A DNA stretch of 64,000 nt from Pseudomonas putida (lineage in GTDB: Bacteria; Pseudomonadota; Gammaproteobacteria; Pseudomonadales; Pseudomonadaceae): NCBI RefSeq assembly GCF_001941965.1, contig NZ_MKZO01000009.1, forward strand, positions 62,001 through 126,000, written 5' to 3'. Below the pieces are notes generated by a model. It had not been told where the DNA came from. It did not search any database and worked only from the letters and a program-made list of their open reading frames with translations. Shown here one piece after another: positions 23,125-31,288 of the stretch; positions within the stretch are counted from its first letter, which is position 1, and every line of letters starts with the position of its first letter. The translations under genes were made by a program, and so were the position numbers.

Positions 23125-24059
23125 GCGACCGGGAACAACACTGGGCCGCCCACGAGGAGCGCGGCAGCTTCCTGCTGATGAAGCTCACCGCCTTCGGCGT
23201 CAGGCTGCTCGGGCGCCGGCTGCTGAGCCCGGTGCTGTACGGCATCGTCCTGTACTTCTTCCTCTTCGGCCGCCGTGCCCGCGAGGCCGCGCGCGCCTAC
23301 CAGCACAACCTCGCCGAGTGGAGCGGCCAGCCCGCGCTGCGCCCCACCACCGGCCGGGTGTTCGGCCAGTTCATGGCCTTCGCCGATGCCCTGCTGGACA
23401 AGCTCGACGTGTGGAACGGCCGGCTCGGCCTGGAGCAGATCGAGATCAACGACCCCGGCCAGTTGCATAGCCAACTGCGCGCCGAACGTGGGCAGATGCT
23501 GGTGGGCGCGCACCTGGGCAACCTCGAGGTGTGCCGGGCCCTGGCCGAGATGGGCCAGCAGGTGACCATGAACGTGCTGGTCCACACCCGCCACGCCGAG
23601 CGCTTCAACCGCCTGCTGGGCGAGGCCGGTGCAACGAATCTGCGCCTGATCCAGGTGAGCGAGCTGGACCCGGCGACCATGCTCCAGCTCAGCCAGCGCC
23701 TGGAACGCGGCGAGTGGCTGGCGATCGCCGGCGACCGCGTGCCGCTGCATGGCGGGCGCACCGTGACCGTGGATTTCCTCGGCCACCCGGCAAAGTTTCC
23801 GCAAGGCCCATGGCTGCTGGCCGGCCTGCTCAAGTGCCCGGTCAACCTGCTGTTCTGCCTGAAGCAACAGGGCCGCTACCACATCACCCTCGAACCCTTC
23901 GCCGCCGCCGTGGAATGGCGCCGCAGCCAGCGCGACCAGGTGATCGCCGAGCATGCCGCGCGCTATGCCGAACGCCTCGGCCATTACTGCCTGCAAGCCC
24001 CGCAGCAATGGTTCAACTTCTACCCTTTCTGGAAGACCGATGACGATGCAACCGCGTGA
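23121..24059 (+). CDS. LpxL/HtrB-type lysophospholipid acyltransferase of the aryl polyene locus
   Basis: From the ATG at 23121 the protein has 312 residues. Typical features of lipid A-type acyltransferases are a membrane-near N-terminus (LLSPVLYGIVLYFFLFG, ~residue 36-52), VGAHLGNLEVCRALAEMG near residue 130-148 containing the HxxxxE-like catalytic box (H-L-G-N-L-E), and LAIAGDRVPLHGGRTV near residue 205-220. The enzyme would acylate a glycolipid or the pigment conjugate. It is the second acyltransferase in this cluster and of a different family from that at 18863. It overlaps the glycosyltransferase by 4 bases and the ammonia-lyase by about 20. Confidence 0.85.
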   Translation: MSDREQHWAAHEERGSFLLMKLTAFGVRLLGRRLLSPVLYGIVLYFFLFGRRAREAARAYQHNLAEWSGQPALRPTTGRVFGQFMAFADALLDKLDVWNGRLGLEQIEINDPGQLHSQLRAERGQMLVGAHLGNLEVCRALAEMGQQVTMNVLVHTRHAERFNRLLGEAGATNLRLIQVSELDPATMLQLSQRLERGEWLAIAGDRVPLHGGRTVTVDFLGHPAKFPQGPWLLAGLLKCPVNLLFCLKQQGRYHITLEPFAAAVEWRRSQRDQVIAEHAARYAERLGHYCLQAPQQWFNFYPFWKTDDDATA

Positions 24060-25584
24060 GTCCGTAACCTTCGGCGAGTCGCCGCTTTCGATCGAAGCCA
24101 TCCACGCCCTGGCCCACGGCCAGGCTGAAAGCCGTCTGCAGGACGATGCCGGGTACCGCGCGCGCATCGCCCGCGGCGCGCAGTTCCTCGACACCCTGCT
24201 GGACAAGGAAGGGGTGATCTACGGGGTGACCACCGGCTACGGCGATTCCTGCGTGGTGGCGGTGCCGCTGGAGCATGTGGAAGCGCTGCCCAGGCACCTG
24301 TTCACCTTCCATGGTTGCGGCCTGGGCCGGGTCTTCGATGCGCCGTCCACCCGCGCCCTGCTGGCGGCGCGCTTGCAGTCGCTGTGCCACGGGGTGTCCG
24401 GGGTACGGGTCGAGTTGCTGGAGCGCCTGCACGCCTTCATCACCCACGACATCCTGCCGGTGGTCCCGGAAGAAGGTTCGGTGGGCGCCAGCGGTGACCT
24501 GACGCCGCTGTCCTACGTGGCCGCAACCCTGTCCGGCGAACGCGAAGTGGTCTATCGCGGCGAGCGCCGCCTGTCCGCCGACGTGCACCGCGAGCTGGGC
24601 TGGACGCCGCTGGTGCTGCGGCCGAAGGAAGCCCTGGCGCTGATGAACGGCACCGCGGTGATGACCGGCCTGGCCTGCCTGGCCTGGACCCGCGCCGACT
24701 ACCTGCTCAAGCTCGCCACCCGCATCACCGCGCTCAACGTGGTCGCCCTGCAAGGCAACCCGGAGCACTTCGACGAGCGCCTGTTCGCCGCCAAGCCGCA
24801 CCCGGGCCAGACCCAGGTCGCCGCGTGGCTGCGCCAGGACCTGGCGATCGACGCGCCGACCGCGCCCCTGCACCGCCTGCAGGACCGCTACTCGCTGCGT
24901 TGCGCGCCCCATGTGCTGGGCGTGCTGGCCGACAGCCTGGGCTGGCTGCGCGGCTTTATCGAGACCGAACTGAACAGCGCCAACGACAACCCGATCATCG
25001 ACGGCGACGCCGAGCGCGTCCTGCATGGCGGGCACTTCTACGGCGGGCACATCGCCTTTGCCATGGACAGCCTGAAGAACCTGGTGGCCAACGTCGCCGA
25101 CCTGCTCGACCGCCAGCTCGCCCTGCTGGTGGACGTGCGCTACAACCACGGCCTGCCGAGCAACCTGTCCGGCGCCCCGGCCGACCGCGCCATGATCAAC
25201 CACGGCTTCAAGGCCGTGCAGATCGGCGCCAGCGCCTGGACCGCCGAAGCCCTGAAGAATACCCTGCCGGCCAGCGTGTTCTCGCGCTCCACCGAGTGCC
25301 ACAACCAGGACAAGGTGAGCATGGGCACCATCGCCGCCCGCGACGCCCTGCGCGTGCTGGAACTGACCGAGCAGGTCGCCGCCGCCACCCTGCTGGCCGC
25401 CAACCAGGGCGTCTGGCTGCGCAGCCGCGAGGCCGATGCCCGCCCGCTGCCGCCGGCACTGGACGAGATGCACCGCGCCCTGCTCGACGACTTCGCCCCG
25501 GTGATCGAAGACCGCGCCCTGGAAAGCGACCTGCGCCACTGCCTGCACCGCATCGCCCAGCAACACTGGAGGCTCCATGCGTAG
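24040..25584 (+). CDS. HAL/PAL/TAL-family aromatic amino acid ammonia-lyase
   Basis: The ATG at 24040 (or 24046, which has better spacing to GGAAG) gives 514 residues. The self-forming MIO cofactor triad Ala150-Ser151-Gly152 is in VGASGDLTPLSYVAATL. Other family blocks are GVTTGYGDS (~residue 62-70), NGTAVMTG (~203) and SANDNPIID (~312). The enzyme eliminates ammonia from an aromatic amino acid, most plausibly giving the cinnamate-type starter for the aryl polyene. The substrate-selectivity pair lies exactly 60 residues before the MIO Ala, as in known HAL and TAL. It is Phe90-His91, neither the Ser-His of histidine lyases, the His-Leu of tyrosine lyases nor the Phe-Leu of phenylalanine lyases. 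Many E. coli-type clusters carry no such gene at this place. It overlaps the thioesterase by 8 bases. Confidence 0.85.
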   Translation: MTMQPRESVTFGESPLSIEAIHALAHGQAESRLQDDAGYRARIARGAQFLDTLLDKEGVIYGVTTGYGDSCVVAVPLEHVEALPRHLFTFHGCGLGRVFDAPSTRALLAARLQSLCHGVSGVRVELLERLHAFITHDILPVVPEEGSVGASGDLTPLSYVAATLSGEREVVYRGERRLSADVHRELGWTPLVLRPKEALALMNGTAVMTGLACLAWTRADYLLKLATRITALNVVALQGNPEHFDERLFAAKPHPGQTQVAAWLRQDLAIDAPTAPLHRLQDRYSLRCAPHVLGVLADSLGWLRGFIETELNSANDNPIIDGDAERVLHGGHFYGGHIAFAMDSLKNLVANVADLLDRQLALLVDVRYNHGLPSNLSGAPADRAMINHGFKAVQIGASAWTAEALKNTLPASVFSRSTECHNQDKVSMGTIAARDALRVLELTEQVAAATLLAANQGVWLRSREADARPLPPALDEMHRALLDDFAPVIEDRALESDLRHCLHRIAQQHWRLHA

Positions 25585-26002
25585 TCAGGGCGTTCTCCAC
25601 GTCGATACCGAAGTGCTGGTGCCGTTCTTCGACGTCGACAGCATGCTGGTGGTCTGGCACGGGCACTACGTGAAGTACCTGGAAGTGGCGCGCTGCGCCC
25701 TGCTCGACCACCTCGGCCACAACTACGTGCAGATGCAGGACTCCGGCTACGCCTGGCCGGTGATCGACCTGCAACTGCGCTACATGCGCGGCGCCACCTT
25801 CGGCCAGCGCCTGATCGTGCGGGCCAGCCTGGTGGAGTGGGAGAACCGCCTGAAGATCAACTACCTGATCAGCGACGCGGTCACCGGCGAGCGCATGACC
25901 CGCGGCAGCTCGGTGCAGGTGGCGGTGCATATCGCCAGCCGCGAGATGCAGCTGGCCTCGCCACAGGTGATGCTCGACGCGGTACAGAAGGTGCTGGCAT
26001 GA
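25577..26002 (+). CDS. Hot-dog acyl-CoA/ACP thioesterase (4HBT/YbgC type)
   Basis: A 141-residue single-domain thioesterase: VPFFDVDSMLVVWHGHYVKYLEVAR at ~17-41 holds the D-x-x-x-V/H-x-x-Y arrangement of the 4-hydroxybenzoyl-CoA thioesterase family (Asp near residue 22, Tyr near residue 34). In the cluster it occupies the apeK position and probably releases or edits acyl thioesters of the polyene pathway. Overlaps the ammonia-lyase by 8 bases and the LolA-like gene by 4 bases. Confidence 0.85.
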   Translation: MRSQGVLHVDTEVLVPFFDVDSMLVVWHGHYVKYLEVARCALLDHLGHNYVQMQDSGYAWPVIDLQLRYMRGATFGQRLIVRASLVEWENRLKINYLISDAVTGERMTRGSSVQVAVHIASREMQLASPQVMLDAVQKVLA

Positions 26003-26589
26003 GCCGCTTGCTGCTGTCCCTCGGCCTGATGCTGTGCTGCGGCCTGGCCCATGCCTTCGGCCTCGAAGACCTGCGCAAGCAACTGAGCGAGCCGGAGGTG
26101 ATCAAGGGCCCGTTCATCCAGGAAAAACACCTGCGCGCCCTGCCCCAGCCGCTGGTCAGCAACGGCCAGTTCGTTTTGGCCCGCGACCACGGCCTGCTGT
26201 GGCTGCTGCAAACCCCGCTGAAGCAGGACTACCGCCTCAATGCCACGGGCATCGCCCGCCGTGACGCCTCCGGCTGGCAGGTGATCCCCACACGCACCGC
26301 CGGCACCGAGCAGAACAAGCTGTTCTTCGCCGTGCTGCAAGGCGACAGCAGCGGCCTGGAGCGTGACTTCGAGCTGGCCCTGCAAGGCGACGCCAAGGAC
26401 TGGGAACTGCGCCTGACCCCGCGTTCGCTGGTGCTCAAGCAGATCTTCACCGGCATCAATATCCATGGCGGCCAGTTCGTCGACCGCATCGAGCTGCTGG
26501 AGACCCAGGGCGACAGCACCGTGCTGCGCATGCCGTCGAGCGTGAGCACGAAAATGACCGACGCGGAGCGCCACGATCTTGTCGACTGA
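25999..26589 (+). CDS. LolA-like outer-membrane lipoprotein carrier protein
   Basis: A 196-residue secreted protein. The signal peptide MSRLLLSLGLMLCCGLAHA-F is evident. The LolA fold is suggested by the recurring pattern of this family: FIQEKHLRALPQPLVSNGQFVLARDHGLLWLLQTP at ~40-75 (compare F-x-Q-x-K-x-l-x-x-l-x-x-p-l-x-s-x-G), then LTPRSLVLKQIFTGINIHGGQFVDRIELLE near residue 145-174. LolA proteins ferry lipid-modified molecules across the periplasm. Here the likely cargo is the aryl polyene lipid rather than lipoproteins, based on its cluster position upstream of the exporter gene. It overlaps that gene by 11 bases. Confidence 0.85.
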   Translation: MSRLLLSLGLMLCCGLAHAFGLEDLRKQLSEPEVIKGPFIQEKHLRALPQPLVSNGQFVLARDHGLLWLLQTPLKQDYRLNATGIARRDASGWQVIPTRTAGTEQNKLFFAVLQGDSSGLERDFELALQGDAKDWELRLTPRSLVLKQIFTGINIHGGQFVDRIELLETQGDSTVLRMPSSVSTKMTDAERHDLVD

Positions 26590-28897
26590 GCGCCTGCTGC
26601 CGCGTCTGTTCCTGCTGTTGCTGGTCGGGGTCATGGCCCTGGCCGGCTGGCAGTGGACGCGCGGCTCGGCGCTGTCGGCGGACCTGATGACCCTGGTCCC
26701 CGGCGCCACCGAGGACCCATTGGTCAAGCGCGCCGAGCAGCGCATGCAGGAACCGTTGAACCGGGAAATGCTGGTGCTGGTCGGGCATGCCGAGCGCGAT
26801 AAGGCCATCGCCCTGGCCGGGCAGCTGGGCAAGGAATGGCAGGCCAGCGGGCTGTTCGAAAAGGTCCAGTGGAGCCTGCAAACCGACCTCCAGGCGGTGC
26901 GCGAACAATTGCTGCAAGGCCGCCTGGCGATGTTGGCGAAAGCCGACCGCGACAGCCTGATCGACCACCCCGACGCCTTTATCCAGCAGCGCCTGCAAAG
27001 CCTGTTCGATCCGTTCGCCGGCTTCAGCCTGGTGTCCAGCCAGGACGACTGGCTGGGCCTGACCGGGCGCATCCAGAACAGCCAGCCACGCCCGGCCGCC
27101 GTGGAGCTGGATACTGCCAGCGGCGCGCTGTTCGCCAAGGCCGACGATAAATACTGGGTGCTGCTGCGCGCCCGTACCGAGGGCAATGCCTTCGACATGA
27201 AGCTGCCGGTGCGGGTCGCCGACCTGTTGCAGCAGTCCCGCGACGAAGCCGCCCCGCAAGGCGCGCACCTGCTTGCCGCCAGCGGCCTGCTCTACGCCGC
27301 CGACGGCCAGCGCCAGGCGTCCCGGGAAATGACCTGGATCGGTGGCGGCGCGACCCTCGGCATCCTGCTCCTGCTGTTCCTCGCCTTCCGCAAGTTCCGC
27401 GTGCTGCTGGCCTTCGTCCCGGTGCTGGTGGGCATGCTGTTCGGCGCCACCGCCTGTATCGCCCTGTTCGGCCAGATGCATGTGATGACCCTGGTGCTGG
27501 GCTCCAGCCTGATCGGCGTGGCGGTGGACTACCCGCTGCACTTCCTCTCGAAAAGCTGGAGCCTGCGCCCGTGGAACACCTGGCAGGCGGTGCGCAAGAC
27601 CCTGCCCGGCCTGAGCCTGAGCCTGGCCACCAGTTGCATCGGCTACCTGGCCCTGGGCTTCACGCCATTCCCGGCCCTGACCCAGATCGCCGCGTTCTCC
27701 GCCGCCGGGCTGATCGGTGCCTACCTGAGTTCGGTGTGCCTGCTGCCGGCGCTGCTGAAGAACATCGACCTGCAACCGGCGCACTGGCCGCTGCGCATCG
27801 CCGAAACCCTGGTCGAGCTGCGCCTGCGCTTGCTGCGCCGGGTGCCGACGCCGGTGCTGACCGTGCTGCTCCTGGCCTTCTGTGCCGGCGGTCTGTGGCA
27901 CCTGGAAAACCGCAACGATATCCGCCAGTGGGTCGGCAGCTCGCCGGTGCTGCTGGATGAAGCGAAGGCGGTGGCGCGGATCACCGGTTACCAGCCCACC
28001 AGCCAGTTCTACCTGGTGCGTGCGGCTGATGAAGCCCAACTGCTGGAGCGTCTCGCCAGCCTCGGGCAGCGCCTCGATGCCCAGGTCGCCAACGGCCATC
28101 TCAAGGGCTATATGGCGCTGAACCAGTTGCTCGCCAGCAGTGCCGATCAGGCCCGCCTGCGCGCAGCGCTGGATGCCCTGCCGCAACACTGGCAGCCGCT
28201 GCTGACGACCGGCGTACCGGAAGAAACCCTGCAAGCCGAACTGACCCGCCTGCGCGCCCTGCCGACCCTCGATATCGATCAGGTCCTGGCCGGTCCTCTG
28301 GGCGAAGCCTGGCGCGCGCTATGGCTGGGCAAGGACGGCGACGGCGTGGCCGCCGTGGTCAGCCTGCAGGGCGCGAGCGATCCCGCTGTGCTGCGTCAAC
28401 AAAGTGAAGGACTGGACGGTGTACAACTGGTGGACCGCCTCGGTGAGCTGAACCGGCTGTTCGCCGCGACCCAGGTCAGCGCGGCGGAATTGAAGCTGCT
28501 GTCCTGCGTGCTGATCGTGGTCCTGCTGGTACTCCCCTTCGGTTTCGGCGCCGCCGCGCGCATCGTCGCCCTGCCCCTGCTGGCAGCGCTGTGCAGCCTG
28601 GCGAGCCTGGGCTGGCTGGGGCAACCGCTGACCCTGTTCAGCCTGTTCGGCCTGCTGCTGGTGACGGCGATCAGCGTCGACTACGCGATCCTGATGCACG
28701 AGCAGATCGGCGGCGCGGCGGTGAGCCTGCTCGGCACCTTGCTGGCGGCGACCACCACCTGGCTGTCGTTCGGCCTGCTGGCCGCTTCGAGCACCCCGGC
28801 CGTCAGCAACTTCGGCCTCGCCGTCAGCCTCGGCCTGGCCTTCAGCTTTGCCCTGGCCCCCTGGGCCGCACCCCGCCACACGGAGAAGTCGGCATGA
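26579..28897 (+). CDS. MMPL/RND-type exporter of the aryl polyene locus
   Basis: A 772-residue inner-membrane protein starting at a TTG (26579) with GGAG 10 bases upstream. The layout is that of MMPL exporters: one N-terminal TM (LFLLLLVGVMALAGW), a large periplasmic domain to ~residue 250, five or six TMs (WIGGGATLGILLLLFLAF to ~410), a second periplasmic domain, then a second TM block from ~635. The transport motif GSSLIGVAVDYPLHFLSK at ~307-324 and its second copy LLLVTAISVDYAILMHE at ~693-710 each contain the conserved Asp before Tyr. It probably moves the aryl polyene conjugate from the inner membrane outwards with the LolA-like protein. It overlaps the following membrane-protein gene by 4 bases. 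Confidence 0.88.
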   Translation: MSTERLLPRLFLLLLVGVMALAGWQWTRGSALSADLMTLVPGATEDPLVKRAEQRMQEPLNREMLVLVGHAERDKAIALAGQLGKEWQASGLFEKVQWSLQTDLQAVREQLLQGRLAMLAKADRDSLIDHPDAFIQQRLQSLFDPFAGFSLVSSQDDWLGLTGRIQNSQPRPAAVELDTASGALFAKADDKYWVLLRARTEGNAFDMKLPVRVADLLQQSRDEAAPQGAHLLAASGLLYAADGQRQASREMTWIGGGATLGILLLLFLAFRKFRVLLAFVPVLVGMLFGATACIALFGQMHVMTLVLGSSLIGVAVDYPLHFLSKSWSLRPWNTWQAVRKTLPGLSLSLATSCIGYLALGFTPFPALTQIAAFSAAGLIGAYLSSVCLLPALLKNIDLQPAHWPLRIAETLVELRLRLLRRVPTPVLTVLLLAFCAGGLWHLENRNDIRQWVGSSPVLLDEAKAVARITGYQPTSQFYLVRAADEAQLLERLASLGQRLDAQVANGHLKGYMALNQLLASSADQARLRAALDALPQHWQPLLTTGVPEETLQAELTRLRALPTLDIDQVLAGPLGEAWRALWLGKDGDGVAAVVSLQGASDPAVLRQQSEGLDGVQLVDRLGELNRLFAATQVSAAELKLLSCVLIVVLLVLPFGFGAAARIVALPLLAALCSLASLGWLGQPLTLFSLFGLLLVTAISVDYAILMHEQIGGAAVSLLGTLLAATTTWLSFGLLAASSTPAVSNFGLAVSLGLAFSFALAPWAAPRHTEKSA

Positions 28898-30048
28898 GTG
28901 TCGTGCTGTTCTGGGGCCTGGCCCTGTCGTTGTTCCTGATTGCCGGCGAGATCGGCCGGCGCCTGGGCCTGATCAGCATCGTCAGCCACCTGCTGCTGGC
29001 GACCCTCGGCCTGCCGCTGCTGATGCTGTTCTGGGTCGAGCCGCACTGGCAACTCAGCGGCGCCGCGCTGATCGCGCCGTCCTGGCTGAAGACCCTGTAC
29101 GGCCTGAGCTTCGCCCTGTTGCTGGGGCATATCCTCTCCGATGTGGTGGACCTCAAGCTCGACCGCCAGAGCCTGAAGATCGCCCTGCCCAGCTTCCTCG
29201 TGCCCTTCGCCTGCGGGCTGGGCTGCGGTTTCCTGTTGCTGCCGGACCAGCCATGGCTGACGGCCCTGGCGCTGGGCCTGGTGTTCGCCATCACCGCCGT
29301 GCCGGTGCTCTACCTGTACCTGCGCAATATCAACTACCCGCCCGCCGCGACCCGCCGGCTGATGCAGGTGGCGATCGGCATCGACCTGCTGTGCTGGCTG
29401 CTGTTCGGCCTGGGCAAGGGCAGCCTCGAGCCGATGAGCCTGGCCTGGCCGCTGCTGGCCGCCTGCGCGCCGCTGCCGATGTACCTGCTGGGCCTGCGCC
29501 GGCCGTGGATATTCGGCCTGACCTTCCTCGCCTTGCTGTTCGTCGCCGAGCACTACAAGCTCAATGCGCTGATCTTCGGCATCGGCTACATGGCCTGCCT
29601 GGCCTGGCTCAAGCTGCCATTGCGCCTGCCGCTCTCGGCCGCCTGGATAAAGCGCCTGCAACACGGCGTGGCGATCCCGCTGATCATCACCTTCGGCATC
29701 GTCCAGATCGATTTCGGCCATCTGCTGCAGAACCTCGATGGGCTGCAACTGGGCGCGCTGATCGTGCTGCCGATCCTTAGCAAAATGGCTGGCAACTGGC
29801 TGGGCCTGCGCTGGGCCACGCTGTCCTTCCCCGGCGCCAGCCGCTGGCGGGAAAACCTGCTGCTGAACATTCGCGGCCTGAGCGAAATCGTCTTCCTCAA
29901 CCTGCTGCTGCAACAGCACCTGATCAGCCCGGCGCTGTACTTCGCCCTGATGCTGATGAGCCTGATTGCCACCCTGATGCCCGCCATCGCCGGGCTGCAC
30001 CGTCTTCCAGTTCTCAACGTTTCAACGGCAAGGAGGCCCCATGCCTGA
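28894..30048 (+). CDS. CPA2/KefB-like cation:proton antiporter family membrane protein
   Basis: The ATG at 28894 gives 384 residues with about twelve membrane segments. The C-terminal block WRENLLLNIRGLSEIVFLNLLLQQHLISPALY resembles the 'rEal.lg.llnpRG..e.v' block of CPA2 antiporters, and FGIVQIDFGHLLQNLDGLQLG resembles their 'GL.id...l' segment. The equivalent of the ion-binding segment (ITAVPVLYLYLRNI, ~residue 130) lacks the paired Asp/Asn usually seen there, so transport by the usual mechanism is doubtful. No soluble RCK domain is present. It lies between the MMPL exporter and the flavoprotein with 4- and 8-base overlaps, so it belongs to the operon. Its function in pigment formation is unknown. 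Confidence 0.65.
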   Translation: MSVVLFWGLALSLFLIAGEIGRRLGLISIVSHLLLATLGLPLLMLFWVEPHWQLSGAALIAPSWLKTLYGLSFALLLGHILSDVVDLKLDRQSLKIALPSFLVPFACGLGCGFLLLPDQPWLTALALGLVFAITAVPVLYLYLRNINYPPAATRRLMQVAIGIDLLCWLLFGLGKGSLEPMSLAWPLLAACAPLPMYLLGLRRPWIFGLTFLALLFVAEHYKLNALIFGIGYMACLAWLKLPLRLPLSAAWIKRLQHGVAIPLIITFGIVQIDFGHLLQNLDGLQLGALIVLPILSKMAGNWLGLRWATLSFPGASRWRENLLLNIRGLSEIVFLNLLLQQHLISPALYFALMLMSLIATLMPAIAGLHRLPVLNVSTARRPHA

Positions 30049-31288
30049 TACCGAAGTGCAACACCGCCAGGTCCTGATCATCGGTGCCGGCCCGTCCGGC
30101 GCCATCGCCGCCGCCCTGCTCAAGCGCAAGGGCCACGATGTGCTGATCATCGAGCGCCAGTTGTTCCCGCGCTTCTCCATCGGCGAGAGCCTGCTGTCGC
30201 ACTGCATCGACTTCGTCGAGGAAGCCGGCATGCTGCCCGCCCTCGAAGCGGCGGGCTTCCAGTACAAGAACGGCGCGGCCTTCGCCTGGGGCGAGGAATA
30301 CAGCGCCTTCGACTTCGGCAAGACCTTCAGCAACGGTCGCCCAAGCACCTTCCAGGTCCAGCGTGCGCGCTTCGACAAGCTGCTGGCCGATGAGGCCGCC
30401 GCCCAGGGCGTGGAAATCCGCTATGAAGAAGAAATCTTCGCCGCCGACTTCGAGCGCGAGCGCCCGCAGCTGAGCGTGCGGCGCAAGGACGGCAGCGAGT
30501 ACCAGGTAGAAGCCCGGTTCGTCCTCGATGCCAGCGGCTACGGTCGCGTGCTGCCGCGCCTGCTGGACCTGGAAGCGCCCTCGAGCTTCCCGGTGCGCCA
30601 GGCGGTGTTCACCCATATCGAGGACCGTATCGACCACCCGGACTTCGACCGCAACAAGATCCTTATCACCACCCACCCCGAGCACCGGGATATCTGGTTC
30701 TGGACCATCCCGTTCAGCGATGGCCGTTGCTCCCTGGGCGTGGTCGCCGCCGCCGAACACTATTCCGACGCTCCACAGGACCTGGATGCCTGCCTGAAAA
30801 GCTTCGTCGCGCAGACCCCGAGCCTGTCCAAGGTGCTGGCCAATGCGCTCTGGGATACCCCGGCGCGGACCATCGGCGGCTACTCGGCCAACGTTAAAAC
30901 CTTGCACGGCCCGGGCTTCGCCCTGCTGGGCAACGCAGCGGAATTCCTCGACCCGGTGTTCTCCTCGGGCGTGACCATCGCCATGCGTTCGTCGAGCATG
31001 GCCGCCGCCGTGCTGGACCGCCAGCTCAAGGGTGAAAGCGTGGACTGGGAAAGCGAGTTCGCCACCCCGCTCAAGCGCGGCGTCGACACCTTCCGCGCCT
31101 ATGTCGAGGGCTGGTACAACGGCAGCTTCCAGGACGTGATCTATCACCCCGACGCCTCCGACGAGATCCGCGCCATGATCAGTTCGATCCTCGCCGGCTA
31201 CGCCTGGGACGAGCGCAATCCTTTCGTCAGCGAGCCCAAGCGGCGCCTGCGCATGCTCACCGAGATCTGCGCGAGGGCAGAGGCATGA
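30041..31288 (+). CDS. FAD-dependent oxidoreductase with halogenase-type motifs (PF04820-like)
   Basis: A 415-residue flavoprotein. VLIIGAGPSGAIAAALLKRKG at ~11-31 is the FAD GxGxxG box and ERQLFPRFSIGESLLSHC at ~38-55 matches the 'P.f..GESLLP' block shared by flavin halogenases. WFWTIP at residues 219-224 fits the WxWxIP motif used to recognise flavin-dependent halogenases, and GFALLGNAAEFLDPVFSSGVTIAM at ~288-311 is the second FAD-binding block. Related proteins in flexirubin and xanthomonadin clusters act on the aryl head. Hydroxylation, halogenation or a simple oxidoreduction are all possible; the active-site lysine could not be placed with confidence. It is followed by a methyltransferase gene with a 4-base overlap. 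Confidence 0.75.
   Translation: MPDTEVQHRQVLIIGAGPSGAIAAALLKRKGHDVLIIERQLFPRFSIGESLLSHCIDFVEEAGMLPALEAAGFQYKNGAAFAWGEEYSAFDFGKTFSNGRPSTFQVQRARFDKLLADEAAAQGVEIRYEEEIFAADFERERPQLSVRRKDGSEYQVEARFVLDASGYGRVLPRLLDLEAPSSFPVRQAVFTHIEDRIDHPDFDRNKILITTHPEHRDIWFWTIPFSDGRCSLGVVAAAEHYSDAPQDLDACLKSFVAQTPSLSKVLANALWDTPARTIGGYSANVKTLHGPGFALLGNAAEFLDPVFSSGVTIAMRSSSMAAAVLDRQLKGESVDWESEFATPLKRGVDTFRAYVEGWYNGSFQDVIYHPDASDEIRAMISSILAGYAWDERNPFVSEPKRRLRMLTEICARAEA

Noticed and set aside
24013-30000. Long minus-strand ORFs across the pigment operon
   Set aside because: They mirror genes with clear catalytic motifs on the plus strand and have composition typical of GC-driven shadow frames.
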